A DNA stretch of 64,000 nt from JAVVEG01 sp032251455 (lineage in GTDB: Bacteria > Pseudomonadota > Gammaproteobacteria > Pseudomonadales > Pseudohongiellaceae), in the NCBI GenBank assembly GCA_032251455.1, contig JAVVEG010000001.1, positions 186,001 to 250,000 of the forward strand, in the 5' to 3' direction. A program made the translations under genes and the position numbers. This document shows, piece by piece, positions 45,016 through 54,006 of the stretch; position 1 is the first letter of the stretch, and every line of letters starts with the position of its first letter. The notes beneath the pieces were generated by a model. That model did not search any database and was not told the origin of the DNA. It was given only the letters and a program-made list of their open reading frames with translations.

Positions 45016-46161
45016 ATGGCTGCCAATAATTACGCTCGCAGAGGAATACGCACTTTTCAAGGGCTGGAGGTGAACCGGAGCAGATTCCTGCCGCGCATCG
45101 ATCTGCCCTTGATGACATCCCTGCTGCTGTTGGCCGGGTTTGGTCTGATGGTTTTGTACAGTGCCACGGGAGAAAACCTGGCCGATCTTCAGCGCCAGGC
45201 TTCAGCCATAGCCATTGCTTTTGTGCTGATGCTGGTGGTTGGACAATTCGATACCCATTTCTTTTATCGACGTGCCCCATTGATGTATCTGGGTGGGCTT
45301 TTGTTGCTGGTGCTGGTGCTGTTTATCGGGGTTGAAACCAACGGAGCAAAGAGTTGGCTGGATCTGCCTGGGGTGCCCAGCTTTCAGCCGGCCGAGCTGT
45401 GCAAGTTTCTTGTCCCTATGCTACTGGCCCGATACCTGTCCAAAAGAAGGCTGCCACCCAGTTTCAAGGACCTGATGGTGTCAGCCTTGATCATATTGCT
45501 GCCCACTGGTCTTATCATCATTCAGAATGATACGGGAACCGCATTGATGGTGCTGGTATCTGGGTTTTTTGTCCTGCTTCTGGCCGGAATCAGTTGGCGT
45601 CTGATCTTTCTGGGTATTGGCACGGTGCTGCTGGCCTCACCGGCCTGGTGGATTTTCCTGGCGCGTCCGCACCAGAAAAACCGGATTCTGACCTTTTTTG
45701 ATCCTTTTCGTGATCCGACCGGCGCAGGCTATAACATCATCCAGTCCCAGATAGCGATAGGATCAGGTGGGGTACAGGGCAAGGGCTGGCTCAACGGGGC
45801 GCAGTCGCAGCTGGATTTCATTCCGGAAAGTGACACCGATTTCATTTTGGCCGTTCTGGCTGAAGAGTTTGGCCTGATCGGTGTGCTGTTGTTGATAGCT
45901 CTTTATCTGGCCATACTGGTAAGGGGTTTTCAGATTGCTCTTTCCGGGCAGGATACCTTCAGCCGCCTGCTTGCTGGCAGTCTGGTGCTTACCTTCTTTT
46001 TCTATGTGTTCGTCAATATGGCAATGGTATCCGGGTTGATGCCAGTGGTCGGCTTGCCATTGCCCATGCTCAGCAGAGGTGGCACATCCATAGTGACGTT
46101 GATGATCGGTTTTGGTCTGTTGATGTCGATTCATACTCACAGACGGGTACTTTCACAGTAA
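45016..46161 (+). CDS. rodA: Rod-shape peptidoglycan glycosyltransferase RodA
   Basis: SEDS-family polymerase that makes glycan strands from lipid II with PBP2. It has 381 residues and about ten helices. Family motifs: WLDLPGVPSFQPAELCKF, IIQNDTGTALM, NIIQSQIAIGSGG, GAQSQLDFIPESDTDFILAVLAEE (with the catalytic-site Asp) and LPLPMLSRGGTSIVTLMIGFG. It starts 38 bases after mrdA. The lytic transglycosylase gene mltB, which follows rodA in Pseudomonas, is absent here. Confidence 0.97.
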   Translation: MAANNYARRGIRTFQGLEVNRSRFLPRIDLPLMTSLLLLAGFGLMVLYSATGENLADLQRQASAIAIAFVLMLVVGQFDTHFFYRRAPLMYLGGLLLLVLVLFIGVETNGAKSWLDLPGVPSFQPAELCKFLVPMLLARYLSKRRLPPSFKDLMVSALIILLPTGLIIIQNDTGTALMVLVSGFFVLLLAGISWRLIFLGIGTVLLASPAWWIFLARPHQKNRILTFFDPFRDPTGAGYNIIQSQIAIGSGGVQGKGWLNGAQSQLDFIPESDTDFILAVLAEEFGLIGVLLLIALYLAILVRGFQIALSGQDTFSRLLAGSLVLTFFFYVFVNMAMVSGLMPVVGLPLPMLSRGGTSIVTLMIGFGLLMSIHTHRRVLSQ

Positions 46162-46286
46162 CTACCAGTAGAGGTCTTGCCTGGGAAAAAAAGCGTGCGA
46201 AAATAAAATTAATATAATAATATCAAGCAGGTTAAACTTTTTTTTAAACTATTGGATTAAGAAATAGGTGCGGAGAGTCTCCAACA

Positions 46287-47195
46287 ATGAAAAATAAGGG
46301 CAACTACCTGCAATGGACACCCGTCAACCCATTCAGGACGGGATGGTTCGTATTATTTCTATTTCTGGCTGCTTGCGCCAGTTCGCCACCTTCCCGAACA
46401 GAATCGGGAACGCTGCCAGCCAATTACGGACGCTATAGCATCAATCAGGATCGTGCACCGAGCAAACCTCTTGATCCTTCACAACTGCGCGAGGTGATTC
46501 CCGTACCAGTGGCAAGAACACTGGCTGGCAATAAAAGCCCCTATACAGTCAACGGACAAAGCTATCATGTCATGGCAACAGAAGCGGGCTATGCCGAAAC
46601 CGGTTATGCCTCCTGGTATGGTGAAAAATTTCATGGCCACCTGACTTCCAACGGCGAGGTTTTCGATATGTATCAGATATCAGGAGCCCACAAGTCGTTG
46701 CCGATCCCAAGTTTTGTACGCGTCACCAATCTGGAGAATAACCTCAGCACTGTCGTGCGGGTCAATGACAGAGGGCCATTTCACAGCGATCGTATTCTTG
46801 ATCTTTCCTACGCTGCCGCCTGGAAATTGGGCTTTGCCGACAAGGGCACGGCCCGGGTCAGGGTAGAGGCAATCGTGCCTGGTCAGGAGAACCAGAGAGT
46901 TGCAGAACAGATTGCAGCCACAGAGGGAGCGCAAGGGGAGTCCCGGCAGGCTGCAACAGGCAGGTTTCTGCAGGTGGGCGCCTATACCGATATCGATTCA
47001 GCCAGGCAGATTTCAAACAAGGTTCAACGGCTGACTTCAAAGCCGGTAATCATTCGCTCACAGCCGACAGACACTACCTTATCGGTCCTGCATCGGGTAA
47101 GGATCGGGCCTTTGCACAGTGATGCGGAAGTCGAAGCGGTGACGGCACAGTTGCTTGCCGCTGACCTGGGCAGGCCTTACACTGTCAACGAATGA
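46287..47195 (+). CDS. rlpA: RlpA-family septal lipoprotein (DPBB and SPOR domains)
   Basis: A 302-residue outer-membrane lipoprotein. Relatives are lytic transglycosylases that cleave peptide-free glycan at septa. The lipobox is FLAACASS. The double-psi beta-barrel domain spans about 105-195 (ETGYASWYGEKFHGHLTSNGE; VRVNDRGPFHSDRILDLS, with the catalytic-site Asp and the substrate Glu/His). A C-terminal SPOR domain (about 228-300) binds denuded glycan. The 125-base gap upstream is AT-rich and contains a TATAAT at 46214 without a good -35. Confidence 0.95.
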   Translation: MKNKGNYLQWTPVNPFRTGWFVLFLFLAACASSPPSRTESGTLPANYGRYSINQDRAPSKPLDPSQLREVIPVPVARTLAGNKSPYTVNGQSYHVMATEAGYAETGYASWYGEKFHGHLTSNGEVFDMYQISGAHKSLPIPSFVRVTNLENNLSTVVRVNDRGPFHSDRILDLSYAAAWKLGFADKGTARVRVEAIVPGQENQRVAEQIAATEGAQGESRQAATGRFLQVGAYTDIDSARQISNKVQRLTSKPVIIRSQPTDTTLSVLHRVRIGPLHSDAEVEAVTAQLLAADLGRPYTVNE

Positions 47196-47251
47196 ATATC
47201 CTGTGGGCTTAAGCCCGGCAGGCTCTTGTTAGGTTTTTACAGAGGATACAG

Positions 47252-48460
47252 ATGAATAAATTGAAACAGATGCTGTCGGGGTATGCTTGCGGGAGCCGCT
47301 CCAGTATTGGCTTTGCAGTGTTTCTGTCCATGTTGCTGGCAGCGGGCACGGCACTGGCACAAACACCCCAGGCCATCATTCCGAGAGTGCCGGATATTGC
47401 CGCCAGCAGCTATATCATGATCGATGCCGTGACCGGGCATGTCATTGCTGAAAGCAATGCTGACCTGCCGTTGCCGCCTGCCAGCCTGACCAAGATCATG
47501 ACGGCCTATATTGCCGAGGTTGAGATAGACAGCGGTAATATGAGCATGTCAGATATGGTGCATATCAGTGAAAAAGCATGGCGCACACAGGGTTCCAAGA
47601 CCTTTGTCGATGTCAACAGCCAGGTATCGGTCTCGGATCTGCTGCATGGCATCATCATTCAGTCAGGGAACGATGCCAGTGTAGCCATGGCAGAGCACAT
47701 CGCCGGCAGTGAAGATGCTTTTGCCGACATGATGAACCAGCACGCTCAGCGGCTGGGCATGAGCAATTCATTTTTCATGAATTCCAGTGGGCTCGATACG
47801 GAAGACAATTACAATATCATGTCTGCGCGGGATCTTTCCATTTTGGCCCGGGCCACCATACTCGAACATCCCGACCATTACAGCCTGTATTCACAACGTG
47901 AGTTCACGTTCAACGGCATCACACAGGCCAATCGCAATAGTCTGTTGTTTCGTGATCGTAATGTTGATGGCATGAAAACCGGCTGGACAACAGATGCCGG
48001 TTATTGCCTGGTTGCTTCGGCCCAGCGTGATGGCATGCGCTTGATTACTGTCGTGATGGGTGCAGAAAGTGAGGATGCCCGTGCGATTGAAACCCAGAAG
48101 TTGATGACCTACGGGTTTCGCTACTTTGAAACGCACAAACTTTATGATGCCGGCGAGATTCTCAATACGGTGAAAATCTGGTCAGGCAAGCAGAATACAC
48201 TGGATTTGGGTATTCAGGATGAGGTCACGGTGACTATCCCACGAGGACGCAGCGCCGACCTGCAAGCCAATATTGCAGTGGATGAGATTATCAGGGCAGA
48301 AGTAAGCCAGGGCCAGGTCATGGGAACCGTTGCCATTACCCTGGGAGATGAACCTGTCTATACCGGCAATGTCATTGCCCTGGAGACGGTGGAAAAAGGC
48401 GGTTTGCTGAAACGCTTGATCGATTTCCTTACCCTGTTCTTCACCAATTTGTTTGGTTGA
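47252..48460 (+). CDS. dacA: D-alanyl-D-alanine carboxypeptidase (PBP5/6 type)
   Basis: Class C penicillin-binding protein that trims the terminal D-Ala from pentapeptides. It has 402 residues: a signal peptide ending near ALAQT, catalytic motifs SLTK (PPASLTKIMTAY), SGN (IIQSGNDASVAMAE) and KTG (GMKTGWTTDAG), a beta-rich C-terminal domain, and a terminal amphipathic/hydrophobic helix (LLKRLIDFLTLFFTNLFG) that anchors it to the inner membrane. AGAGGA lies 7 bases before the ATG. A perfect 12-base palindrome GGGCTTAAGCCC lies at 47205-47216 upstream. Confidence 0.97.
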   Translation: MNKLKQMLSGYACGSRSSIGFAVFLSMLLAAGTALAQTPQAIIPRVPDIAASSYIMIDAVTGHVIAESNADLPLPPASLTKIMTAYIAEVEIDSGNMSMSDMVHISEKAWRTQGSKTFVDVNSQVSVSDLLHGIIIQSGNDASVAMAEHIAGSEDAFADMMNQHAQRLGMSNSFFMNSSGLDTEDNYNIMSARDLSILARATILEHPDHYSLYSQREFTFNGITQANRNSLLFRDRNVDGMKTGWTTDAGYCLVASAQRDGMRLITVVMGAESEDARAIETQKLMTYGFRYFETHKLYDAGEILNTVKIWSGKQNTLDLGIQDEVTVTIPRGRSADLQANIAVDEIIRAEVSQGQVMGTVAITLGDEPVYTGNVIALETVEKGGLLKRLIDFLTLFFTNLFG

Positions 48461-48467
48461 TAGTGTT

Positions 48468-48737
48468 ATGACTGCAACAGAGGCTCCCAAAATTCAGTTT
48501 CCCTGTGCCTATCCTGTCAAGGTGATGGGGCTTGCCGAACCCGGTTTTGCAGCTGAGGTAATTGCCATTTTTCAACGGCATGCGCCCGAGTGCAATGATA
48601 GCAAGGTCAGCAGCAGACTCAGTGCCAAGGGCAACTATATGGCTCTGACAATCACCATCGAAGCCTCCGGTCAGGAGCAATTGCAGAAACTGTTCAGTGA
48701 TCTGAAGACGATGCCCAGCGTGAAAATGGTGCTATGA
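48468..48737 (+). CDS. ybeD: DUF493 (YbeD) family protein
   Basis: An 89-residue conserved protein, ACT-like fold in known structures, commonly between dacA and lipB and of uncertain function. FPCAYPVKVMGLAEPGF and SSRLSAKGNYMALTITIEA are recognisable. ATG at 48468 lies seven bases after dacA; an in-frame TTG at 48453 is rejected. Its stop overlaps lipB (ATGA). Confidence 0.93.
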   Translation: MTATEAPKIQFPCAYPVKVMGLAEPGFAAEVIAIFQRHAPECNDSKVSSRLSAKGNYMALTITIEASGQEQLQKLFSDLKTMPSVKMVL

Positions 48738-49411
48738 GCGCCAGCCCCGCAGGAACATTGATTATCCGCAATCTGGGGGAGCTCGACTATGTCCCGGTGT
48801 GGCAGCGGATGCAGGCTTTTACTGTCGACAGGGATGACAAGACCCTTGATGAGCTATGGTTGTTGAGCCACCCTCCGGTATTTACCCAGGGGCAGGCCGG
48901 CAAGGCCGAACATCTGTTGGATACCGGCTCTATTCCGGTTGTTCAGATTGATCGGGGCGGCCAGGCAACCTATCATGGCCCCGGGCAACTCGTGGTGTAT
49001 CTGTTGCTGGATCTCCGGCGGGCAGGGCTGGGTATCCGGGCACTCGTGGATATGCTGGAGCAAGCCGTTATTGCCGTTCTGGAGCAGCTGGGAATTTGTG
49101 CTCAGACCCGGGCAAAAGCGCCTGGTGTGTATGTAAATGATGCTAAAATTGCGGCACTTGGCTTGCGGGTCAAACAAGGCAGATCCTACCATGGCCTCAG
49201 TGTGAATATTGATATGGATCTTGCCCCCTTTTTGCGCATCAATCCCTGTGGCTACAAAGGCTTGCGTTCAACCACGGTGTTGCTTGAATTGCAGCGGCAG
49301 GGCAAAGTGGTCGCAAACCTGTGGTCTGTCGTCCAGGGTTTGCTCGAAGCAGAGCTGGTACGCAGGGCAGGGTATAGCACTTTTCTCAAACAAACAGGTT
49401 TCAATCAGTAA
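48734..49411 (+). CDS. lipB: Octanoyltransferase LipB
   Basis: Moves octanoate from acyl carrier protein to lipoyl domains, first step of lipoate assembly. It has 225 residues. RGGQATYHGPGQLVVYLLLDL is the signature; the catalytic dyad is the lysine in NDAKIAALGLRV and the cysteine in INPCGYKGL. SYHGLSVNIDMDL is also conserved. It starts within the ybeD stop; lipA begins one base after its end. Confidence 0.96.
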   Translation: MSASPAGTLIIRNLGELDYVPVWQRMQAFTVDRDDKTLDELWLLSHPPVFTQGQAGKAEHLLDTGSIPVVQIDRGGQATYHGPGQLVVYLLLDLRRAGLGIRALVDMLEQAVIAVLEQLGICAQTRAKAPGVYVNDAKIAALGLRVKQGRSYHGLSVNIDMDLAPFLRINPCGYKGLRSTTVLLELQRQGKVVANLWSVVQGLLEAELVRRAGYSTFLKQTGFNQ

Positions 49412-49412
49412 C

Positions 49413-50378
49413 ATGACCCCCGAACAACCAAGACGTAATGTGTTGATAGAAGGAAAAAAACTGCGCGGTGCGGAGAAGGTCGCCCGTATTCCGGTAAAGG
49501 TCATCCCGACAGTCGAGCTATTGCCCAAACCGGACTGGATAAGAGTACGCATACCGGCCTCACCCCGCATCAGCGCCATCAAGGAAAAACTCAGGAAGCA
49601 CAAGCTGGCCTCGGTCTGTGAAGAGGCCTCCTGCCCCAATCTCGGCGAATGCTTCAGCAACGGAACGGCTACCTTCATGATCATGGGAGAGATCTGTACC
49701 CGCCGCTGTCCTTTTTGCGATGTGGCGCATGGCAAACCCAAGCCGCTGTATGAAAACGAACCCAGGGAGCTGGCAGAAGCCATTGCCGAGATGCAATTGC
49801 GTTATGTGGTTATTACCTCGGTCGACAGAGACGACCTCAAGGACAGCGGGGCGCAACATTTTGCCAACTGTATTACCGAGACCAGAAGGTTCAATCCGGA
49901 TATTCAGGTGGAAGTGCTGGTGCCGGATTTTCGGGGCCGCATGCAGATAGCCCTCGATATCCTGGAGCAAACGCCACCGGATGTGTTCAATCATAATCTG
50001 GAAACAGTGCCCCGGCTTTATCGTCAAGCCCGTCCGGGAGCAGATTACCAATGGTCCTTGGATCTGCTCAAAGCGTACAAGGCAAGAGTCCCTTCCGTAT
50101 TGAGCAAATCAGGGCTGATGCTGGGTCTTGGAGAAACAAAGGAAGAGGTGATGGCGGTGATGCGCGATCTGAAAGCCCACGATGTGGACATGGTTACCCT
50201 TGGCCAGTACCTGCAGCCCAGCCGCAATCATTTGCCGGTGGACCGCTTCGTGCACCCGGATGAATTCGAGGAACTGCGCAAGTACGGTGAAGCCTTGGGT
50301 TTCAGGCATATAGCCAGCGGCCCGCTGGTCAGGTCTTCCTACCACGCAGACAAGCAAGCCAAAGGAGAAGTAGTATGA
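49413..50378 (+). CDS. lipA: Lipoyl synthase LipA
   Basis: Radical-SAM enzyme that inserts two sulfurs into the octanoyl chain. It has 321 residues from ATG at 49413, identical in length to E. coli LipA. Auxiliary cluster: CEEASCPNLGEC (C-x4-C-x5-C). Radical-SAM cluster: CTRRCPFC. The C-terminal serine ligand is in RSSYHADKQ. A longer in-frame start at 49209 lies inside lipB and is rejected. The stop overlaps the next gene by four bases (ATGA). Confidence 0.97.
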   Translation: MTPEQPRRNVLIEGKKLRGAEKVARIPVKVIPTVELLPKPDWIRVRIPASPRISAIKEKLRKHKLASVCEEASCPNLGECFSNGTATFMIMGEICTRRCPFCDVAHGKPKPLYENEPRELAEAIAEMQLRYVVITSVDRDDLKDSGAQHFANCITETRRFNPDIQVEVLVPDFRGRMQIALDILEQTPPDVFNHNLETVPRLYRQARPGADYQWSLDLLKAYKARVPSVLSKSGLMLGLGETKEEVMAVMRDLKAHDVDMVTLGQYLQPSRNHLPVDRFVHPDEFEELRKYGEALGFRHIASGPLVRSSYHADKQAKGEVV

Positions 50379-51337
50379 TGAGTCGAGTTGTAGCGGCTGC
50401 CAGTCAACGTATTGCGGGTATCGTGGTGGCTGGATTGTTGTTATCCCAGCAGGTGATGGCTGATCCTTTTGTCCGGGTAAGTACCACCTATGGTGATTTT
50501 ACCCTCGAACTGCTTGATGAAGCGGCACCGGCCACCGTGCAGAATTTCCTCAACTATGTCAATCGCCGCGATTACAACGGTACCTTTATTCATCGTCTGG
50601 ATGCAGGCTTTGTTTTTCAGGGCGGGGCATTTCGTTTCCAGCCTTTTGTCGGACTGATCAATGTGCCTCAGGATCCACCGGTAGTGAATGAGTTCAATAT
50701 CTCCAATACCCGTGGCACTGTGGCCATGGCAAAATTGCCCTCGGATCCGAACAGTGCAACCAGCCAATGGTTTGTCAATCTGGGCGACAACTCGGCCAAT
50801 CTGGATAACCAGAACGGGGGGTTTACCGCCTTTGCCAGGGTGATGGGAGATGGCATGAGCGTGGCCGATCAAATTGGCGCACAACCCGTTTTCAACCTGG
50901 GTTCGCTGACACCCACGTTGCCCCTGCGTGGAGATACCAGCGGAGGGGTTTCCTCCGCACTGGATGTAAAAGCCAATAACTTTATCACCCTCAGCATGGT
51001 ACAGACCCAGCGCTTTACCGAAGCCATGCATGTTTTTGAATCTGCCAACGGGCTTTTGATGACGACAGTTGAAGGAGGGGTTGAAGGACGGTTCAGCCTG
51101 AATATGCGCCTGATCGCCACAGAACCAGAGATCCTCTTTGAGGTCAACCGCGATACCATGGTGCCACTTGCCATCAATCCAGAGGGAGCGGCGATATTCA
51201 GCAATGAGGATAATCGTCTGCGAATTCCAGTCGTTGAGTTGAACATGGGGGGGAATATCAGTCAGATACGCAATGTGGTTCTGGTCTTGACTGAGGTTGA
51301 GAATCTGCGTTTCAAACTGGAATCCTATGAGGAGTAA
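50375..51337 (+). CDS. Secreted cyclophilin-type peptidyl-prolyl isomerase with C-terminal extension
   Basis: 320 residues, start ATG at 50375 overlapping the lipA stop. A signal peptide (GIVVAGLLLSQQVMAD, cleavage near residue 29) is followed by a cyclophilin domain to about 205: GDFTLELLDEAAPATVQNFLNYV, the catalytic FIHRLDAGFVFQGGAF with arginine, and NSATSQWFVNLGDN. The last 110 residues or so are an extra beta-rich region I do not recognise. Periplasmic foldase by inference. The coupling with lipA is probably positional; there is no lipoate link I know. Confidence 0.88.
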   Translation: MMSRVVAAASQRIAGIVVAGLLLSQQVMADPFVRVSTTYGDFTLELLDEAAPATVQNFLNYVNRRDYNGTFIHRLDAGFVFQGGAFRFQPFVGLINVPQDPPVVNEFNISNTRGTVAMAKLPSDPNSATSQWFVNLGDNSANLDNQNGGFTAFARVMGDGMSVADQIGAQPVFNLGSLTPTLPLRGDTSGGVSSALDVKANNFITLSMVQTQRFTEAMHVFESANGLLMTTVEGGVEGRFSLNMRLIATEPEILFEVNRDTMVPLAINPEGAAIFSNEDNRLRIPVVELNMGGNISQIRNVVLVLTEVENLRFKLESYEE

Positions 51338-52697
51338 CGCCCAGCCGGACACCGCACGGGGGGAATTCAGTTCCCGTTTTGGCTTCCTGATGGCTGCCTC
51401 GGGCTCGGCAGTTGGGCTTGGCAACATCTGGGGTTTTCCTACCAATACCGCCAGCAACGGCGGCGCAGCTTTCTTGTTCACTTATGTCCTGCTGGCTTTT
51501 GCCCTGGCTTATCCGGCCTTGATGGCCGAGTTGATTATCGGGCGTCATGCCAAGGCCAATGCGGTGACCGCCCTGCGACTGATTTCCCGTGGCCCCATCA
51601 GTTACCGCCTGGGTACCGCCGTAGGATTTGCCGGCATAGTGACTGTTGCCCTGATTCTGAGTTTTTATGCCATAGTCAGCGGATGGATGATGGCCTTTTT
51701 GCTGGCCGCCATCAGCAGTCTGCTGGGCTTCGAGACCTTCACTGCCTGGTTGCGAACAGACAGCCTGCCCAGAAATACCCTGTTTACGGCAGCTTTCATG
51801 ATGCTGACCATTTTTGTGATCAGTGCCGGCGTGCGCAATGGCATTGAGAAATGGGCCTCCCGATTGATGCCTTCCCTGGTTGTGCTTCTGGTTTTGCTGA
51901 TTGCCTATGTATTGACGCTGGATGGGGCCATGGCTGGTTTGCGTGCGTATCTGGTTCCGGATTTCTCCAGAGTGCTTGATCCCGGCCTGTTGATTTCGGC
52001 CATGGGACAGGCATTCTTTTCCTTGTCACTGGGCGTCGGAACCATGCTCATTTACGGTTCCTATATCAGCAAAAAGGAAAATCTGCCGGCATTGGGTGGC
52101 ATGGTGGCCTTGCTGGATATCGGTATCGCGTTCACTGCGGGTTTATTGATTCTGCCAGCCATGTATGTCGCCCTGGCCAATGGGGTTGCCATCTATGATG
52201 ACGCGGGTGGCTTGATAGCCGGGCCGGGCCTGATCATAGCGGTGCTGCCCGAGCTGTTTGACCGCATGGGCAGCATAGGGATTCTGGTCACCTTTGCCTT
52301 TTTTGCCTTGATGACCATAGCTTCTTTGACATCATCAATTTCAATGCTGGAGGTGCCGGTAGCCTATAGCGTGGAAAATCGGGGAATGGCGCGACGCAAG
52401 GCCACCTACCTGATTGGCGGTATCATCATGGTGATTGCGCTGATCATCGCAGCCAATTTCGATCGGCTGTTTGATCTGGTGGTAACCCTGACCACTGAAT
52501 TCAGCCAGCCTCTGCTGGGTCTTTTCTTTGCCGTATTCATTGCCTGGATTTGGCATCGCAATGCGGTTCTGGCGGAAATCCGGCAAGGTTTCCCCGAGGC
52601 AGGCAATTCCATTTTCTGGCGCATCTGGCCGTTCTATATCAAATTCATCTGTCCGTTGGCGATCATTGCCATTTATCTGCAAATGCTGTTCTTCTAG
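51327..52697 (+). CDS. Sodium-dependent neurotransmitter-symporter (NSS) family transporter
   Basis: Sodium-coupled amino-acid-like solute uptake, LeuT fold. It has 456 residues and about eleven to twelve helices. The helix 1 motif reads ASGSAVGLGNIWGFPTNTASNGGAAFLFTYV, where most bacterial members have WRFPY, so the substrate site differs slightly. FFSLSLGVGTMLIYGSYI (helix 6) and LTSSISMLEVPVAY (helix 8 sodium site) fit. ATG at 51327 overlaps the cyclophilin gene by 11 bases; a TTG at 51297 is rejected. Substrate unknown. Confidence 0.92.
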   Translation: MRSNAQPDTARGEFSSRFGFLMAASGSAVGLGNIWGFPTNTASNGGAAFLFTYVLLAFALAYPALMAELIIGRHAKANAVTALRLISRGPISYRLGTAVGFAGIVTVALILSFYAIVSGWMMAFLLAAISSLLGFETFTAWLRTDSLPRNTLFTAAFMMLTIFVISAGVRNGIEKWASRLMPSLVVLLVLLIAYVLTLDGAMAGLRAYLVPDFSRVLDPGLLISAMGQAFFSLSLGVGTMLIYGSYISKKENLPALGGMVALLDIGIAFTAGLLILPAMYVALANGVAIYDDAGGLIAGPGLIIAVLPELFDRMGSIGILVTFAFFALMTIASLTSSISMLEVPVAYSVENRGMARRKATYLIGGIIMVIALIIAANFDRLFDLVVTLTTEFSQPLLGLFFAVFIAWIWHRNAVLAEIRQGFPEAGNSIFWRIWPFYIKFICPLAIIAIYLQMLFF

Positions 52698-52705
52698 CCT
52701 GGATG

Positions 52706-53878
52706 CTATTTGAGCAGTTTGTCCAATTGCTGGTAGAAAGTGTCCAGCTCCTGCTCGGTATTGTAGTAATGCACAGAGGCTCTGCAGATATCACCCAGGG
52801 CCCGTTTCTCAAAATCAAAGACTGCATTGCTTTTACGCACGACGGACAGATTGGTGCCCTGCTGTCTTAGTGCATCTCTGATATCGAGGGCAGGAAGCTG
52901 TGTACTGCTGAAAGTGCAAATGCCGCTTAGTTTGTCTCCCTGATCATGCACGGTAACTCCCTTGATGGTATTGAGTCTGGCCCTGAGCATGGCGGCAAGC
53001 TTCTGAACCCGTGCTTCGATGGCAGGCAGACCAAGGGAGAGGGCGTAATCAACGGCGCTTGCCAGGCCGATCTTGCCAGCCAGAAACGACTCCCATTGCT
53101 CAAAGCGCCGGGCATCGTCACGCAAATGATAGATATCCGGTTTTACCCAGATGGCAGAGTGCAGATCAATCGTTGTCGGTTGCAGGTAATCGAGAATGGC
53201 GTGGCGAACATACATGAAGCCGGTGCCACGTGGACCACGCAGATATTTTCTGCCGGTACCGATAAGCATATCGCAACCGAGACGATTGACGTCCAGGTCC
53301 ATCTGTCCAGCCGACTGGCAGGCATCAAGCAGATAAAGTATCCGGTGTTTTCTGGCGATCCTGCCGACTTCCTCCGCCGGGTTGATACGGCCTGTTTGAC
53401 TGGGAATATGGGTTATGGCAATCAGGCGAACATCCGCATCAATCCGTTTTTTCAGCTCTTCGATATCCAGTTGTCCGGACGCGTCGTCAGGAATGATATC
53501 AAGGGTGATCTGCCGTTTTTTGGCAATATGCAGCAAGGTCAAAAAGTTGCTGGCATATTCGGTCTGGCTGGTAATGATGCGATCACCCGGTTCCAGAGGG
53601 ATGGCCTGGAACAACAGGGTCCAGGCTCTGCTGGCACTCTCGGCATAGGCAATTTCCCGGGGGTTGCAATTCAGCATCCGGGCAAAGGCGTGATAGAAGT
53701 TTTCAGATTTCTCCAGAGCCTTTTCCTGGGCTTCATAAGCACCCAGTTCCTGCTCCAGTTGCAGGTGATCCAGAATTGCCTGCATGACCGGCTGAGGTGT
53801 CAGCGCTGCGCCTGCATTATTCAGGTGCAGAAGATGTTGGGTGGCAGGTGTCTGTTCGCGGAGCTTGGTAAGGTTCAT
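52706..53878 (-). CDS. Class V aminotransferase / cysteine desulfurase-like PLP enzyme
   Basis: A 390-residue fold-type I PLP enzyme. LLHLNNAGAALTPQPV opens the fold; ITHIPSQTGRINP and the PLP-ring aspartate in LLDACQSAGQ are present. The Schiff-base lysine is in GTGRKYLRGPRGTGF. A catalytic cysteine loop like that of IscS is not evident, so it may be a C-S lyase, epimerase or transaminase (EgtE/CefD-like) and not a true desulfurase. It is convergent with the NSS gene (8-base gap) and divergent from the flavoprotein gene. Confidence 0.85.
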   Translation of the reverse strand: MNLTKLREQTPATQHLLHLNNAGAALTPQPVMQAILDHLQLEQELGAYEAQEKALEKSENFYHAFARMLNCNPREIAYAESASRAWTLLFQAIPLEPGDRIITSQTEYASNFLTLLHIAKKRQITLDIIPDDASGQLDIEELKKRIDADVRLIAITHIPSQTGRINPAEEVGRIARKHRILYLLDACQSAGQMDLDVNRLGCDMLIGTGRKYLRGPRGTGFMYVRHAILDYLQPTTIDLHSAIWVKPDIYHLRDDARRFEQWESFLAGKIGLASAVDYALSLGLPAIEARVQKLAAMLRARLNTIKGVTVHDQGDKLSGICTFSSTQLPALDIRDALRQQGTNLSVVRKSNAVFDFEKRALGDICRASVHYYNTEQELDTFYQQLDKLLK

Positions 53879-54006
53879 GGCAGGTATCCGGCTTCTTCAT
53901 TTTCAATATGCCAAGCGTAGCATGGCTTACCGGTAATACAAGCAAGGTGATGCGCGTGCTTCTCTGTTAGAATCCAGCTCCGAATCAAGGGTACAGGCAC
54001 ATCACC

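Noticed and set aside
47205..47216. Palindrome GGGCTTAAGCCC upstream of dacA
   Set aside because: A perfect 12-mer without loop or T-run; it may be chance, and there is no second copy nearby. Mentioned in the dacA entry only.
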